Assembly: GCF_030269925.1 (NCBI RefSeq)
Contig: NC_085108.1
Coordinates: 7,378,001-7,442,000 of the forward strand
Source of the DNA: Bombyx mori
Lineage: Eukaryota > Arthropoda > Insecta > Lepidoptera > Bombycidae
Length of the DNA stretch: 64,000 nucleotides
Direction: 5' to 3'
Below are positions 1 to 10,660 of this stretch, one piece after another (the first letter of the stretch is position 1; every line of letters begins with the position of its first letter). The translations under genes and the position numbers were made by a program. The notes beneath the pieces are model-generated. The model had not been told where the DNA came from and ran no database searches. It saw nothing but the letters and a program-made list of their open reading frames with translations.

Positions 1-52
1 ATAGCAACAGACTAAGATCCAGACGAGTAAGAAGACGAGTCCACTGATCTTG

Positions 53-335
53 TAATTTTTTTTTTTTATTGCTTAGATGGGTGGACGAGCTCACAGCCCA
101 CCTGGTGTTAAGTGGTTACTGGAACCCATAGACATCCGCAACGTAAATGCGCCACCCACCTTGAGATATAAGTTCTAAGGTCACAAGTTACAACGGCTGT
201 CCCGCCCTTCAAACCGAAACGCATTACTGCTTCACGGCAGAAATAGGCAGGGTGGTGGTACCCACCCGCGCGGACTCACAAGAGGTCCTACCACCAGTAA
301 TTACTGTTGAAGGGTGTTATTCCTTCACCGTAAAA
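53..335 (-). repeat. Bm1 SINE, 5'-truncated copy
   Basis: Recognised by the Bm1 3' end (poly-T plus 'gcttagatgggtggacgagctc' type sequence on the plus strand) running to the central 'taccaccagtaatta' block; the tRNA-like head is missing. The sense strand is minus. Non-coding, mobilised in trans. Confidence 0.85.
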
Positions 336-1116
336 AAGATGTGTGGTGTCGTGGGACACCGGATAGGAACGAAGTTCCTTATTAAAAAAATATTAATTTT
401 AAGTTCTATTCGAGGTATAAAGAAAATAAAACTGGAGGTCTCGCAACAACCCACGGTCATTCGGTAACGTGCGAACTTATTGTGGTACACTTCATTCACG
501 GTTGTTTTCATAAGAGTTAGTGTATTGCGCAAACGAACGCTCTGAGATCGTGGTCAATGAATGATAAAAAAATATGTGATTTTTTGTACGTTATTACAAA
601 GTTATGCATGACGCCGTGGACAGGGGAAAGTGGAAAAAGATCCTAAGATTGAAGCTCATGGGTGGTGGTGGTCACGACCCTCAGACATGAGGAACACGAC
701 TCGAGGAGGAGGATTACAAAGTTAAGTCGTACACTGTGTGCATTACTAATAAAAATCTTACGTTACGGACGTTTTTTCCCGTTTAGGGTACCCCTCCGCA
801 TCGTCCCATAAGGAACTTCGTTCCAAAAATATACGCTGATGGGTTAGCTCACAGCGTGGTATCAGACGTCATACCCAGCAATGAAACTTTAAAGGCGATA
901 CGTTATCGAACGATTCTTCTGTGGCTTCAGCATAAAAAGTATCTGGATGTTCAAACATTCATAAGGCCGTGTAATATTGATTTTGGTGCAGTGTTTATTC
1001 GTCCAATGAAGATAAGCCTCAACGCCTACAGACCATCGCCGCGGAGCCACGAAAGATATGAGCGTAGTTAGTCTGCTCAAAATTTGATGTGGCGTATTTT
1101 TGTTGTGTCTCGTCTA
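336..1116. other. No gene seen; weak LINE 3' remnant near 600-717
   Basis: No coding sequence is supported. Around 600-717 the plus strand resembles the end of an RTE/CR1-like ORF2 (a degenerate 'DRGKWKKI' type peptide followed by a gaggaggagg tail), but it is too short and decayed to classify. A palindromic 'ggaacgaagttcctt' motif occurs near 386 and is echoed inverted near 812. Confidence 0.35.
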
Positions 1117-1572
1117 TTTTGGGCCGTTCGGATTGTTGATAATCCCATTCTCACGGACCGTTTGGAACCTCTAGGTCTGCTGAGGCACTTCGATTCTCTA
1201 TGGGTTTTGTACCGTATGTTCTATGGGGAGTACTCCGAGGCACTGCTTGAGATGATACCATCATCTCTTTTTTAACATCGCACCGCCCGCCATCGAAGTT
1301 CATCCATACTACCTGGAGCCATTGCGTTGATCCACAGTGCGTTTCCAGAGATCTTTTGTGCCACGTACCATCGGGCTTTGAAATGAGCTCCCCTCCACGG
1401 TGTTTCCCGAGCGCCATAACATGTCCTGCTTCAAACGAGGCTTGTGTAGAGTACTTAACGGTAGCCAGCGGCTTGGCTCTTCCCCTGGCGTTGCTGAAGT
1501 CTATGGGCGACGGTAACCACTTACCATCAGGCGGACCGTATGCTCTTCTGCCTGCAAGGTTAATAAAAAATC
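1117..1572 (+). mobile_element. BMC1-type LINE, 3' end with C-terminal ORF2 remnant
   Basis: The plus strand carries a decayed C-terminal stretch of a LINE ORF2 (peptides of the kind 'LYRMFYGEYSEALLEMIP' and a later 'RFQRSFLPRTIWLWNELP'-like segment). The family 3' UTR follows (goal motifs 'cagcggcttggctct', 'ccatcaggcggaccgtatgc') and an AATAAAAA end near 1570. The frame is broken by stops and shifts. It is one of many 5'-truncated copies in this window. Confidence 0.7.
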
Positions 1573-1814
1573 TTTATGTTTTTTCTTTATCAATTAAATG
1601 TTATCTTAATAGACAGTTAAAAATATTTTTCAAGTATAACAAACCAATGTATTTCATTTATAACTAATCTTATCAAAAACGAATGAGTCCGTTTGTTACA
1701 GTAAATTCAGTCTTTGACGTCTATCTCTAGCGTCGAGTTTCGGCTGGCTCACCGCCATTAACACACGCAGGGTATAAAGTAATTAAATACAATATTTCAA
1801 ACAAAAAAAAAGGT

Positions 1815-1930
1815 TTAAAAAAACAAAAAAAAAACGCTTTTATAGAAAATTCAACTATCAAATAGAAAATATTTTTTTAATAAACATGAATTAAAAATAG
1901 TGTAAGAAAAAAATATTTTATTGTTAAAAA
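1815..1930 (-). repeat. Family H foldback arm (fragment)
   Basis: AT-rich segment matching the arm of the foldback element seen in full at 22360-22860 and 63598-64000 (shared 'cgcttttatagaaaattcaact' type core and 'tagtgtaagaaaaa' motif). It is broken on the right by a BMC1-type fragment. Confidence 0.6.
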
Positions 1931-2036
1931 AGCGTGAGCTCCCCTCCGCGGTGTTTCCCGAGCGCTATGACATGTCCTTCTTCAAACGAGGCTTGTGGAG
2001 AGTACTTAACGGTAGATAGCTGCTTCGCTGTACCCT
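1931..2036 (+). mobile_element. BMC1-type LINE fragment (internal)
   Basis: Contains the conserved 'gagctcccctccgcggtgtt' and 'caaacgaggcttgtggagag' blocks of the BMC1-type 3' region but stops before the 3' tail, so it is truncated at both ends. Confidence 0.7.
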
Positions 2037-2105
2037 TGGTATAACAACGATAACACTCCATTACGTAAGCCCAATGCTCACCTGCCGAATCGGCAATACT
2101 GGTGG

Positions 2106-5099
2106 TTTTTTTTTTTTTTTTTTTTTTGGTCAGGAGGAAATCGCCGGAATTCCGCCCTGTTCTGGGGATACTGGGCGGGGTATGTCAGAGTCGAACTGAC
2201 TAAAACCTCCTGTCGCTCAACAACCAACGTCCAAACCTCGCATGAGACAGAACTCATGACAAGGCAAAGGGGGGAAAGTGAAGCGTTTAGTGCGGAGCAC
2301 ATCTCTCCCATCACCCTCCCCCTCGGGACGCCGGACTGGCAGTCGTCGGCGCCACGACCACCAGCCCTCTCGGTCGGCAGACTGTCCGAAGCCCGCCTAG
2401 ATGGCGCCGGTTAGAGTGGGTTACCCTACGGAATACCCCGCTGGGCCAGAACCAGCGTGGGTCGAGGATAGCCGGCCTTCCATCACCCGGATGCTCTTGC
2501 GTAAAACGCGTGCAGAGCAGCTTGCACGTCGTCTTCTTAGGCCCCCCTCGCCGGTCCCCAGACCGACATGTGAGGGGGACCCGAAACACTTAGAGGGCCA
2601 GGGCTTGGGCGAGATCCGCCTCCCTGGCCCCCGCTCGACGGCGGCGGGATTGTGCGTCTCTCACGCGCCCCGCCGCCTCCTTCTGCGAGATGGTGCACTC
2701 GCAGAAGTCGAGCATCGCCTTCCACGACTCGTCGTCGCCGAGCATCGATGCCACAACACTCGGCAACGACAAGTCGGTTCCTATTTTTGCGACGAGGACA
2801 CGGCGCCACCCCTCCCATGCGGGGCAGGCAACGAGCGTATGCTCTGCCGTGTCCAAGTCGCAACCACAATGGTGGCACTCTGCCGTCGGCTCGGCTGTGA
2901 TCCGGTGCAGGAACTCACCGAAACAACCATGCCCAGTGAGCACCTGCGTAAGCCGGAAAGTGAGGCGTCCTCTGTCACGATTCACCCAATCCACAAGGAC
3001 CGGGCGAATCGCCTCGACGGTCCTACGACCAGCCGAAGGATCGGCCAGCCGTCTGGACCATGACTCCAGCACGGACCGCCGAGATTGGGCCCTCCGTGCT
3101 CTGACCACACTGGGGCTGGGACGCGCCACGCCCCGGGCACGAAGTTCAGCCCGCCACCTATAGTCAGCGGCGAGCGCCTCCGCTTCCAGAACCCAAGGCG
3201 GCGTCCCAGCCAGTACACACGCCGCCTCAAAGGAGATGGTGCGATAACCACGGATGACCCTGACCGCGATGGTGCGTTGCGGCCGTTGCAGCAGCTTCGC
3301 CACCCCCACGGCCAGGGACTGGCCCCACACGGGCGCCCCGTATAGGGCCATTGATCGCACCACCCCCGTATAGAGACGGCGCGTCACCTGGTCAGGCCCC
3401 CCGACGTTGGGCAGAAGCCGGCTTAGCGCGCCGGCCACCCCCAACAAACGAGGGACCAGGTTCTGAAAGTGAGCACGGAAGGTCCAACGACTGTCCAGAA
3501 TGAGGCCGAGGTACTTCAACTGCACCCCGACCCCGATACGGACGCCTCCAACCACGATATGGGCATCGACAGGTGACACTCTCCGGGGCCTGTGGAACCA
3601 CATGGCCTCGGATTTACTGAGCGCCACGTCGAGGCCCAATCTCCTAATTTTGCCGACGACATGCGCCACCCCAGCCGTAGCAAGACGGGCAGACTCAGCA
3701 AAACTCCCCCCCCGGGCCACGACCAACGTGTCGTCCGCGTAACATATTACGCTCAGGCCCGGGAGGAGGGCACCTCTCAGCACCCAGTCATACCCGATAT
3801 TCCACAAAAGGGGGCCGAGCACCGACCCCTGTGGAACACCGCGCACGACCGGGAACCGGTGCAGGATCCCACCATGTCCGGTACACGTGACCGATCTGTC
3901 CTCTAAGTAGGAACCCACCAGCCGGCGAAGGTAGGGGGGCACTCTATGTCGTTCCAGCGCCCCCCCTATCACGGACCAGGGCAGGGTGTTAAACGCATTG
4001 GCGATATCGAGCGACACCGCCAAAGCCACCCCACCCCTGGAGACGGCCTCCTCCGAGAGGGCCCGCACGCGAAGGATCGCGTCTACCGTTGAGCGGCCCT
4101 CTCGGAAGCCATACTGCTCCGCCGACAGATCGGGTCCCACCCCGACCAGATGCTGGATGATGCGGGCTGCCAGAATGCGTTCCAGCAGCTTGCCCACCTC
4201 ATCCAGCAACACGATGGGACGGTACCCGGCGGCAGTATCCGCCGGGCGCCCCTCCTTTCTCAACAGCACGAGTCTGCCCGTCCTCCACGATGAAGGAAAC
4301 CGTCCCGACTCGAGGCAGGAGTTGTAAAGTCTCAAGAGTCGGTCCCCTAGGGCACCAAGAGCCAAGGCCCAAACCCGGCCATGGACGCCATCCGGGCCGG
4401 GTGCAGTGTCCTTCGCGCACATTTTGCGAACGGCCACACGGAGCTCCGCCCCCGTTATATGGGGCACCTCAGCAGGGACTTCGCCGTCGTAGTCCGGCGG
4501 CGCGTCCATAGCGGGAGCGACAAATCCCTCCCGCTCCTGCGGGAAAAGCACCGAGACGATGTCCCGCAGCTGCTGAGGCTGGAGACGCTCCGTGATCGGG
4601 GGGGCCCATGGGCGCATTTTATTGCGCACCATATGATAGGGCCGCCCCCACGGATCCTCATCCAGCGTCTCCAAGAGACCCTCCATGTGTTGGTTCTTGG
4701 CTCTTCTGATGGCCAGCTGCAATGCCCTCTGCGCGACGCGGAATGCGCCGTGCAGCCGGGCCTCTGCTGCCGCGAACACAATCGGATCGTTGCGCCGCGG
4801 CAGGCGGCGGCGGCGATGCCTGGCGCACTCGCGCCTCGCCCGAACGCACTCCACGCGGAGTTGCGCAATTTCGGGCGACCACCAGTACGCCTGGCGATTA
4901 GGAAGTCGAGGGCCGATCCGGGGCATCGACGCATCACAGATGCGACGCATCGTGTCCCGGAACCACCCTGCCTCTCCCTCGACCTCGACCGGGTGTGGAC
5001 GCATGGGCGCCCACGCCGCCACCGTAGAGGCTTCCATCAGGAGCTCCTTATTCAGGCGCTTCAGTGCCCACTTGGGGAATGACCGGGACGCACCACGGG
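2106..5099 (-). mobile_element. R1-clade LINE, 5'-truncated, inserted in a Bm1 SINE
   Basis: Non-LTR retrotransposon on the minus strand with a poly(A) tail seen as 22 T residues at 2106-2127, a 3' UTR of about 460 bp and a truncated ORF2. It is flanked by an exact 11-bp direct repeat AATACTGGTGG (2095-2105 and 5100-5110), which is Bm1 sequence, so the element landed inside a Bm1 copy by target-primed reverse transcription. ORF1 and the endonuclease part of ORF2 are absent, which is the usual 5' truncation. It is closely related to, but distinct from, the full-length copy at 10136-16920. Confidence 0.93.
2590..5099 (-). pseudogene. R1-clade ORF2 fragment: reverse transcriptase and C-terminal zinc finger
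   Basis: An uninterrupted reading frame of about 835 codons (it continues 34 bases into the flanking Bm1 but the element ends at 5099). It contains the RT signature blocks: 'GRLVLLRKEGRPADTAAGYR', 'AEQYGFREGRSTVDAILRV', 'GVPQGSVLGPLLWNIGYDW' and the catalytic 'CYADDTLVV'. The R1-clade C-terminal CCHC finger is present (CHHC...EHTLVAC). The N-terminal endonuclease is lost by 5' truncation, so the copy cannot be autonomous although the RT frame is still open. The lack of stops over more than 800 codons indicates a fairly young insertion. Confidence 0.93.
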
Positions 5100-5269
5100 A
5101 ATACTGGTGGTAGGACGTCTTGTGAGTCCGCATGGGTAGGTACCACCACCCTGCCTATTTCTGCCGTGAAGCAGTAATGCTTTTCGGTTTGAAGGGTGGG
5201 GCAGCCGTTGTACTATAAAAACTGAAACCTTATAATATATTACCTCAAGGTAGGTGGCGGCATTTAGGT
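5100..5269 (+). repeat. Bm1 SINE (target of the R1-clade insertion), partial
   Basis: Starts at the common Bm1 block ACTGGTGGTAGGACGTCTTG and runs to 'gtaggtggcggcatttaggttg'. The 3' third and A-tail are missing. The first 11 bases are repeated at 2095-2105 on the other side of the LINE. Confidence 0.85.
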
Positions 5270-5526
5270 TGTTCAAATTTAGTAAAATTTATTTACTATT
5301 TTTTAGTTGGATTTTCTATAAAAGCGTATATTTTTAGTTTTTTTAAACTTATATTTATTTTTTAGTTGAAGTTCATTTTTTTTTAAACGATTGAATTGTC
5401 ATCTGTCCTTAATAAGTATGCCAAATTTCGAGTTAATCCGACGTTTTGAAGGGGGTCAAAATCATGTTCAAAGATTCCGTTACAAACATACGTACGTCTG
5501 AAGTTAATAAAAGCGTAATAAAAAGA
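5270..5526 (+). repeat. Family H foldback arm
   Basis: Matches the plus-orientation arm of the copy at 22530-22860: 'ttagttggattttctataaa', 'ccaaatttcgagttaatccg', 'gggggtcaaaatcatgttca' and the terminal 'aataaaagcgtaataaaaa'. The small reading frame across it is repeat-derived. Confidence 0.75.
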
Positions 5527-5640
5527 AAAAATTCGTTACAAATTTTAGCAGAAATATTCAATAGCAACGAAAAAGAAGAAACTGCTAATGTAAAAAATAT
5601 TGCTCTTTTTGCTGTTTACCTTAAAATGCACACTTATACT

Positions 5641-5952
5641 CTACTAGAGGTCCCGCAGTAGCTGAAATTCGACTATAATTAATTGGAATTGTAAGTTTGT
5701 ACACTATTGTGATTGTCTTTTATACTTCTATAATCACAAATTTCGCCAATACTACACTATAAAAAATATTAACTTTTTTTTAAATTATGCATAAAAGATA
5801 CATTAAATCAATAAAGTAAACATTACATACACTACATACCATGTATTTGACGCACACACGCATGCCTACTATTTGTTTATTGTCAAAATTTTCTTTGCAG
5901 TCTATCAGTTACAGTTTTTTTTTTAAGAGATTTTATGACCTGTTATCTGAGA
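5641..5952. repeat. Family G chimera: two halves in opposite orientation
   Basis: The first half (to about 5775) is the plus-orientation start of family G ('gaggtcccgcagtag...'). The second half reads in the minus orientation ('gcataaaagatacattaaat', 'catgtatttgacgcacacac') and continues into the 'cagtctatcagttacag' end. It is an internally inverted copy; compare 23155-24240 and 61183-61606. Confidence 0.6.
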
Positions 5953-6071
5953 TTTTTTTTTTATTGCCTTTGTAGGCAGACGATCATACGGCCCACCTGA
6001 TGGTGAGTGGTTACCGTCGCCCATGGACTTCAGCAATGCCAGGGGCAGAGCCAAGCCGCTGCCTACCGCTA
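5953..6071 (-). mobile_element. BMC1-type LINE, short 3' end
   Basis: Minus-strand copy of the BMC1-type 3' terminus: poly-T, 'attgcctttgtaggcagacg', then 'gccaagccgctgcctaccgc'. Only about 120 bp is retained. Confidence 0.8.
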
Positions 6072-6074
6072 AAA

Positions 6075-6345
6075 TATATTCGTTAGTCTCGCTAAAACTC
6101 GAGAACGGATGGACCGATTTGGCTAATTTTGGTCTTGTATTATTTGTGGAAGTCCAGGGAAGGTTTAAAAGGTAGATAAATATGAAAATGCTCGGAATTA
6201 AATAAAAATAACAATTTTGTTTTCCCTTTGATGTGTCCCCCGTCGGACGGATTCCTTTTATTTGTTTTAAGTTGTTTTTATGCAAAAGTTTAGGTCTATT
6301 CTCGATTGTGGCACTACGAAGTCTGCCGGGTCAGCTAGTTTGAAA
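6075..6345 (-). repeat. Family E dispersed repeat
   Basis: Inverse copy of 21083-21345: shared 'ggacttccacaaataat' and 'cccgtccgacgggggacaca' blocks and the 'actagc' style end. Class unknown; no coding capacity. Confidence 0.6.
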
Positions 6346-6384
6346 TATTTGTTTACCTATCAGTTTGAATGCTTCTAGCAGTAG

Positions 6385-6741
6385 TCTAGATATGAGTAGA
6401 AGGGTTATTTTGATAATATCCTGAAAAGCACCCCACGCTTTATATTAGCTTTAGGTACTTGTGTTGTTGTTTGTATGTTTGTAACTGACTCCTTTAGACG
6501 CGATTTTGACCCACTTTAAACGGCCAGATTTCATTCAAACTTTGTAGATTTTTATAGAGGGCCGATGACAATACACTAATTTGATAAGATTATATATCAA
6601 TTTTCAAAATAAGATATTTGCCAATTTCTTATAATTTTTATCTATAGTCGATAAGGCAGGAATTGATGTTAAAGTACTTAATAGTTTTAAAAATACGCTT
6701 TTGTAGAAAATTTCACTAAAAAATGAAAAATAAATAATAGT

Positions 6742-6742
<1 letters not shown>
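6385..6742 (-). repeat. Family H foldback, diverged part
   Basis: Holds the family H centre in minus orientation ('gagtagaagggttattttga...gaaaagcaccccacgc') followed by a diverged arm that ends 'aaaaataaataatagtt', where the RTE-type LINE has inserted. Confidence 0.55.
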
Positions 6743-6769
<27 letters not shown>

Positions 6770-6772
<3 letters not shown>

Positions 6773-8674
6773 GCCTGCGGCAGTCCACTGCTGGACATAG
6801 GCCTCCCCCAAAGCTCGCCACTGAACCCGATCTTCGGTTCTACGCATCCAGTTACTGCCAGCTGCCTTGCGTAGGTCGTCGCTCCATCTAGCAGGAGGGC
6901 GTCCTACACTACGTTTGCCGGTTCGCGGTCTCCACTCCAGAACACGTCTACCCCAACGGTTATCGGTTCTGCGACTTATGTGACCAGCCCACTGCCACTT
7001 CAGCTTACTAACTCTGCGAGCTATGTCGATCACTTTGGTCTTTGCCCGAATGACCTCATTGCGTATTCGGTCTCGCAATGACAAACCGAGCATAGCTCGC
7101 TCCATAGCTCGCTGAGTAACTTTTAGTTGGTGGACTAGTCGCACAGTCAGTGTCCACGTTTCGGCTCCGTAGGTAAGCACGGGTAGGACGCACTGATTAT
7201 AGACCTTTGTCTTCAGACATTGTGGTATGGGCGACGAAAAGACCTGACGAAGCTTCCCGAACGCTGCCCAGCCCAACTGAATCCTTCTGGTCACCTCCTT
7301 CTCAAAGTTGTTTCTACCTAGTTGTAGGGTCTGTCCTAGGTAGACATACTCTTGAACAACTTCGAGAGGTGTACCATCCACATCGATTGGTCTCGGAATG
7401 ACGTTTCCGTTAAACATTACCTTGGTTTTATCCAAGTTCATTCCGAGGCCAACCCGTTGGGATGCAGTATTAAGGCTGTGCACCATTTCTTGTAGGTCCT
7501 GCAGCGATTCCGCCATGATGACGATATCATCGGCAAAGCGAAGATGTGAGATGTACTCGCCGTTTATGTTAATGCCGCGTCTGTTCCAGTCCAGAGTCTT
7601 GAAGACGTCCTCCAGTGCGTTTGTAAACAGTTTCGGGGATATAATATCCCCCTGTCTTACACCTCTGCGCAACTGGATTGGTCTCGTCTGCTCTTTCTGT
7701 ACTTGGACGGTCATTGTAGCGGCATCGTACAGGCATCTTATTGCATCGATGTATCGCCAGTCAGCTTGACACCGCTGCAAGGATTCCAGAACAGCCCAGG
7801 TCTCGATCGAGTCAAAGGCTTTCTCGTAGTCCACAAACGCCAGACATAGTGGCAGATTATACTCTTCAGTCTTCTGTATAATCTGCCGAACTGTGTGAAT
7901 GTGGTCCACGGTACCAAATCCTCTTCGGAATCCTGCCTGCTCCGGAGGCTGGAAGTCGTCAAGTCTCTGAGCGAGACGATTCGTTATGACTCTCGAAAAC
8001 AATTTGTAGACGTGGCTCAGGAGCGAGATGGGGCGATAATTCTTTAAAAGTGTTTTATCTCCTTTTTTAAAGAAAAGGACAACTATGCTCCTGCTCCACG
8101 CCTTTGGAGTTCTACCGGTAAAGAGGACAGTGTTAAAGAGCTTCTGGAGCTCCATAATAACAGGAAGACCTCCTGCTTTCAAGAGCTCAGAAGTAACACC
8201 ATCCTCGCCCGGGGCTTTTCCGTTTTTAAGATTTTCAAGAGCCATCCCGATCTCGTCCACACTAATCTGTGGCAGCTCGTCGGTGTAGTGGCGAGATAGT
8301 GTGGCTCGGACATCTGCTGGGTCAGAGGCAGACTTGGTGGTTTTGGAAATATAGAGACGTCCGTAGAAGTCCTCAATTTCCTTGAGAATCTCCGGTTTGG
8401 AGGCGAGAATTTGGCCATCCCTTGTGGTCAGTTTTGTAAGGTGGCTTCTACCAAGACGCTGCACGAACACCTTGGCTCCTCGGTTTTGCTCAATTGCGTC
8501 ATTGATCCGCTGAGTATTGTACCGTCGGAGATCGCGTCGTATCAGCGTCCTGATTTTCTTACTAAGAGCCATCTTCTCTGATTGTGTGGCCTGTGTGTTT
8601 TCTCGCCTTTCTTCCATAACCGGAGAGTCTCGGATGATAATTTTGATTTTCTGCCTGTACGACCCTTTGGACAC
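6770..8674 (-). CDS. RTE-clade reverse transcriptase (3' part of ORF broken by frameshift)
   Basis: 634 codons open to the TGA at 6770-6772. The RT blocks are complete: 'LKNGKAPGEDGVTSELLK', 'VDYEKAFDSI' (residues 281-290), 'RRGVRQGDIISPKLF', and the catalytic FADD at residues 380-383. The C-terminal region has the 'KWQWAGHISRR' and 'GRPPARWSDDLRKAAGSNW' motifs common to this group. The start given is not a real initiation site: the frame overlaps the endonuclease frame at 8542-8674, and the two would be one ORF of roughly 1,000 codons but for a one-base change near 8610-8632. Confidence 0.9.
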
Positions 8675-9726
8675 AATCTCTGTCCCTCTTGTCTCAGTGT
8701 CCTCACCACGCCATCTAAGGCCTCGTCTACGTCTGTGGTGGTTTCCAAGGCAGCGAATCGGTTGTGGAGATCTAGCTGGAATTGCTCCGGATCTACAGCC
8801 ATGTGATGTAGGCTGGGTCGAAGCGTAGACTTTATTAGACGGCTGCGTTCTAACTTGAAGTCCATATTCAGTGTGCCTCTGACAAGTCGGTGATCACTAC
8901 CGGTATTGAACCTGCTGATCACAGAGACATCCCTGAATATATGTTTCTTGTCCGTCATAATAAAGTCTATCTCGTTTTTCGTCACAGTGTCGGGGCTTAG
9001 CCAAGTCCACTTTCTTTGTGGCTTCTTTTCAAAGAACGAGTTCATTAGAAAGAGCCTCTCGCGCTGAAGGAAGTTGACTAGCATTTGCCCCCTGTGGTTC
9101 CTACATCCATAACCGAAGGATCCTAGCACCGATTCGTCGCAAGTCTGTACTCCAACTTTAGCGTTAAAATCTCCCATGACAACATTGAAGTGGGCTTTTG
9201 TGGTATTGTGCAGAGCCCTGGTGATATCGTCGTACACAAACTCCACATCGTCATCCGAGTATGACGAAGTCGGTGCGTATACTTGCACCACCTTAAGGGA
9301 GTACCTTTCGGTGAGCTTAATTATGAGGTACGCTACCCGTGTCGACACACTGGATACCTCTACAATGTTGCCCGTGAGGACTTTATTGACGAGAAAGCCA
9401 ACTCCACCTTGTCCAGGTTGGTCTCCTTCCCGGAAGTAGAATAGGTGGCCTGAGTCTAGAGTTATGACGTCCTCCCCCTGTCTTCGGACTTCGCACAACC
9501 CTAGGACGTGCCATCGTATCCTTCCTAATTCCACTTCCAGTTCCTCAATATGTTCGTCAAGCCGCAGAGTCCGGGTATTGAGAGTCGCCAGGGTCATTTG
9601 GTGGTAGCTGTCCGTAGCCCGGGGATTCTTCGCACCCCCTGCCTTACCGTTACCATGGCTGCTACCGTAGCCAGGGATAGTAAAGCTGCCGGGAACTGGG
9701 GGCCGTTTTTTATTTGTAGCTGCCAT
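8542..9726 (-). CDS. RTE-clade endonuclease domain (5' part of same ORF)
   Basis: Begins at an ATG at 9726 and reads through an AP-endonuclease fold: 'TLATLNTRTLRLDEH', 'GLCEVRRQGEDV' (catalytic Glu), 'VVMGDFNAKVG', 'NEIDFIM' and the final 'GSDHRLVRG'. The key catalytic residues are all visible. After about residue 360 the frame leaves the RT frame; the shared nucleotides 8542-8674 are open in both frames, so the lesion is placed by protein similarity near the 'SSETLRL'/'MEERRENTQA' switch. Apart from this shift the element looks intact. Confidence 0.9.
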   Translation of the reverse strand: MAATNKKRPPVPGSFTIPGYGSSHGNGKAGGAKNPRATDSYHQMTLATLNTRTLRLDEHIEELEVELGRIRWHVLGLCEVRRQGEDVITLDSGHLFYFREGDQPGQGGVGFLVNKVLTGNIVEVSSVSTRVAYLIIKLTERYSLKVVQVYAPTSSYSDDDVEFVYDDITRALHNTTKAHFNVVMGDFNAKVGVQTCDESVLGSFGYGCRNHRGQMLVNFLQRERLFLMNSFFEKKPQRKWTWLSPDTVTKNEIDFIMTDKKHIFRDVSVISRFNTGSDHRLVRGTLNMDFKLERSRLIKSTLRPSLHHMAVDPEQFQLDLHNRFAALETTTDVDEALDGVVRTLRQEGQRLCPKGRTGRKSKLSSETLRLWKKGEKTHRPHNQRRWLLVRKSGR

Positions 9727-9978
9727 AAGGGGGGGTTATGCCGTAATCGCCACGCTTGGCAGGCGGGTTGGCGATCGCAGTACTCGGTGCCTTGCACCGG
9801 TAATGCTGCTGCCCGTTACCGGCCAGGAGATTTCCGCACCGAGCGGTTTTTGTTGATGGTTATTCCGCCATCTATCGGTCGCCAGAGCCCTGTTCGTCAA
9901 TCAGCAGGATGCACCACGTGCAGGTAGGGTTGGCATTTGAGGCAGTGTGGTGTTAATTGCCCCATTACATCCCAATAA

Positions 9979-10135
9979 TAAATAATAGTTCCAGTAAATA
10001 TATCCCAATAAATAATAGTTTAAAAAAACTAAAAACACGCTTTATGTAAAATTCAACTAAAAAATAGAAAATGAATTTTAATAAATTTAAATTGAAAATA
10101 GTGTAAAAATATATATATTTTATAAAAAAAAAACC
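9979..10135 (-). repeat. Family H foldback arm (left side of the R1 composite insertion)
   Basis: The arm continues from the left of the RTE insertion ('cacgctttatgtaaaattca', 'aaatagtgtaaaaata') and ends 'aaaaaaaaaacc', exactly where the R1 composite begins. The element resumes at 17228 with 'tggggtg', the family H centre. Confidence 0.7.
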
Positions 10136-10660
10136 TTTTTTTTTTTCGGGTAGAGGGCCGAACCTCCTACGAGGTCCCCGCGCAAAAGGGGCGCGCGGGG
10201 TATGTGAGACTCAACGATCTGCATGGTGTTGTGAGCAGACCGCGGGCCCAAGGATTTTAGGACCCACCCACTAAACGACTCCCCTGCACTCTTACACCCG
10301 ACGTCCGATCCCCTCCGAGGTCAGAACCCGGATGAGGTAGGGGGGCTACCGCGGTCAACACTACAACCAGACGGCGCGGCTCACCCCAAGGACGCCCAGC
10401 CGACGGAGCCTTCGAGGCGAATCGAAGGCTCTGAAACGTCGGCCGTCTCGGTACGGCAGCCCGTCGGGCCGCCCAGACGGTGCCGCTGGTGTCCCGGAAT
10501 ACCCCGCTGGACCAGAACCAGCCTGCCGGGTCGGGACGCGATACACCGTCGACCGGTCGCTCTATTCACTCCACGGCAGCGCGCTAGAGTGCTGGTAGCG
10601 CGCCGCGCGGCCTCACCCCCTCAGGTCGCCCCTTGACCTTCACCGGGGGGAGGCCGCCAT

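Larger units (their letters stand above)
6743..9978 (-). mobile_element. RTE-clade LINE, near full length, with GAT-repeat tail
   Basis: A single-ORF non-LTR retrotransposon: apurinic-type endonuclease followed by RT. The 3' end is a (GAT)n microsatellite (plus strand (CAT)n at 6743-6771) with almost no 3' UTR. The TGA stop is itself the first unit of the repeat, a layout typical of RTE elements. The sequence TAAATAATAGTT occurs at 6731-6742 and again at 9979-9990 (with a third copy at 10009-10020), consistent with a target-site duplication inside a family H element. One frameshift separates endonuclease from RT. Confidence 0.88.

Noticed and set aside
4381..5082. 233-codon plus-strand open frame
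   Set aside because: Antisense to the R1-clade RT; an artefact of high GC and codon bias in the opposite strand, no recognisable motif.
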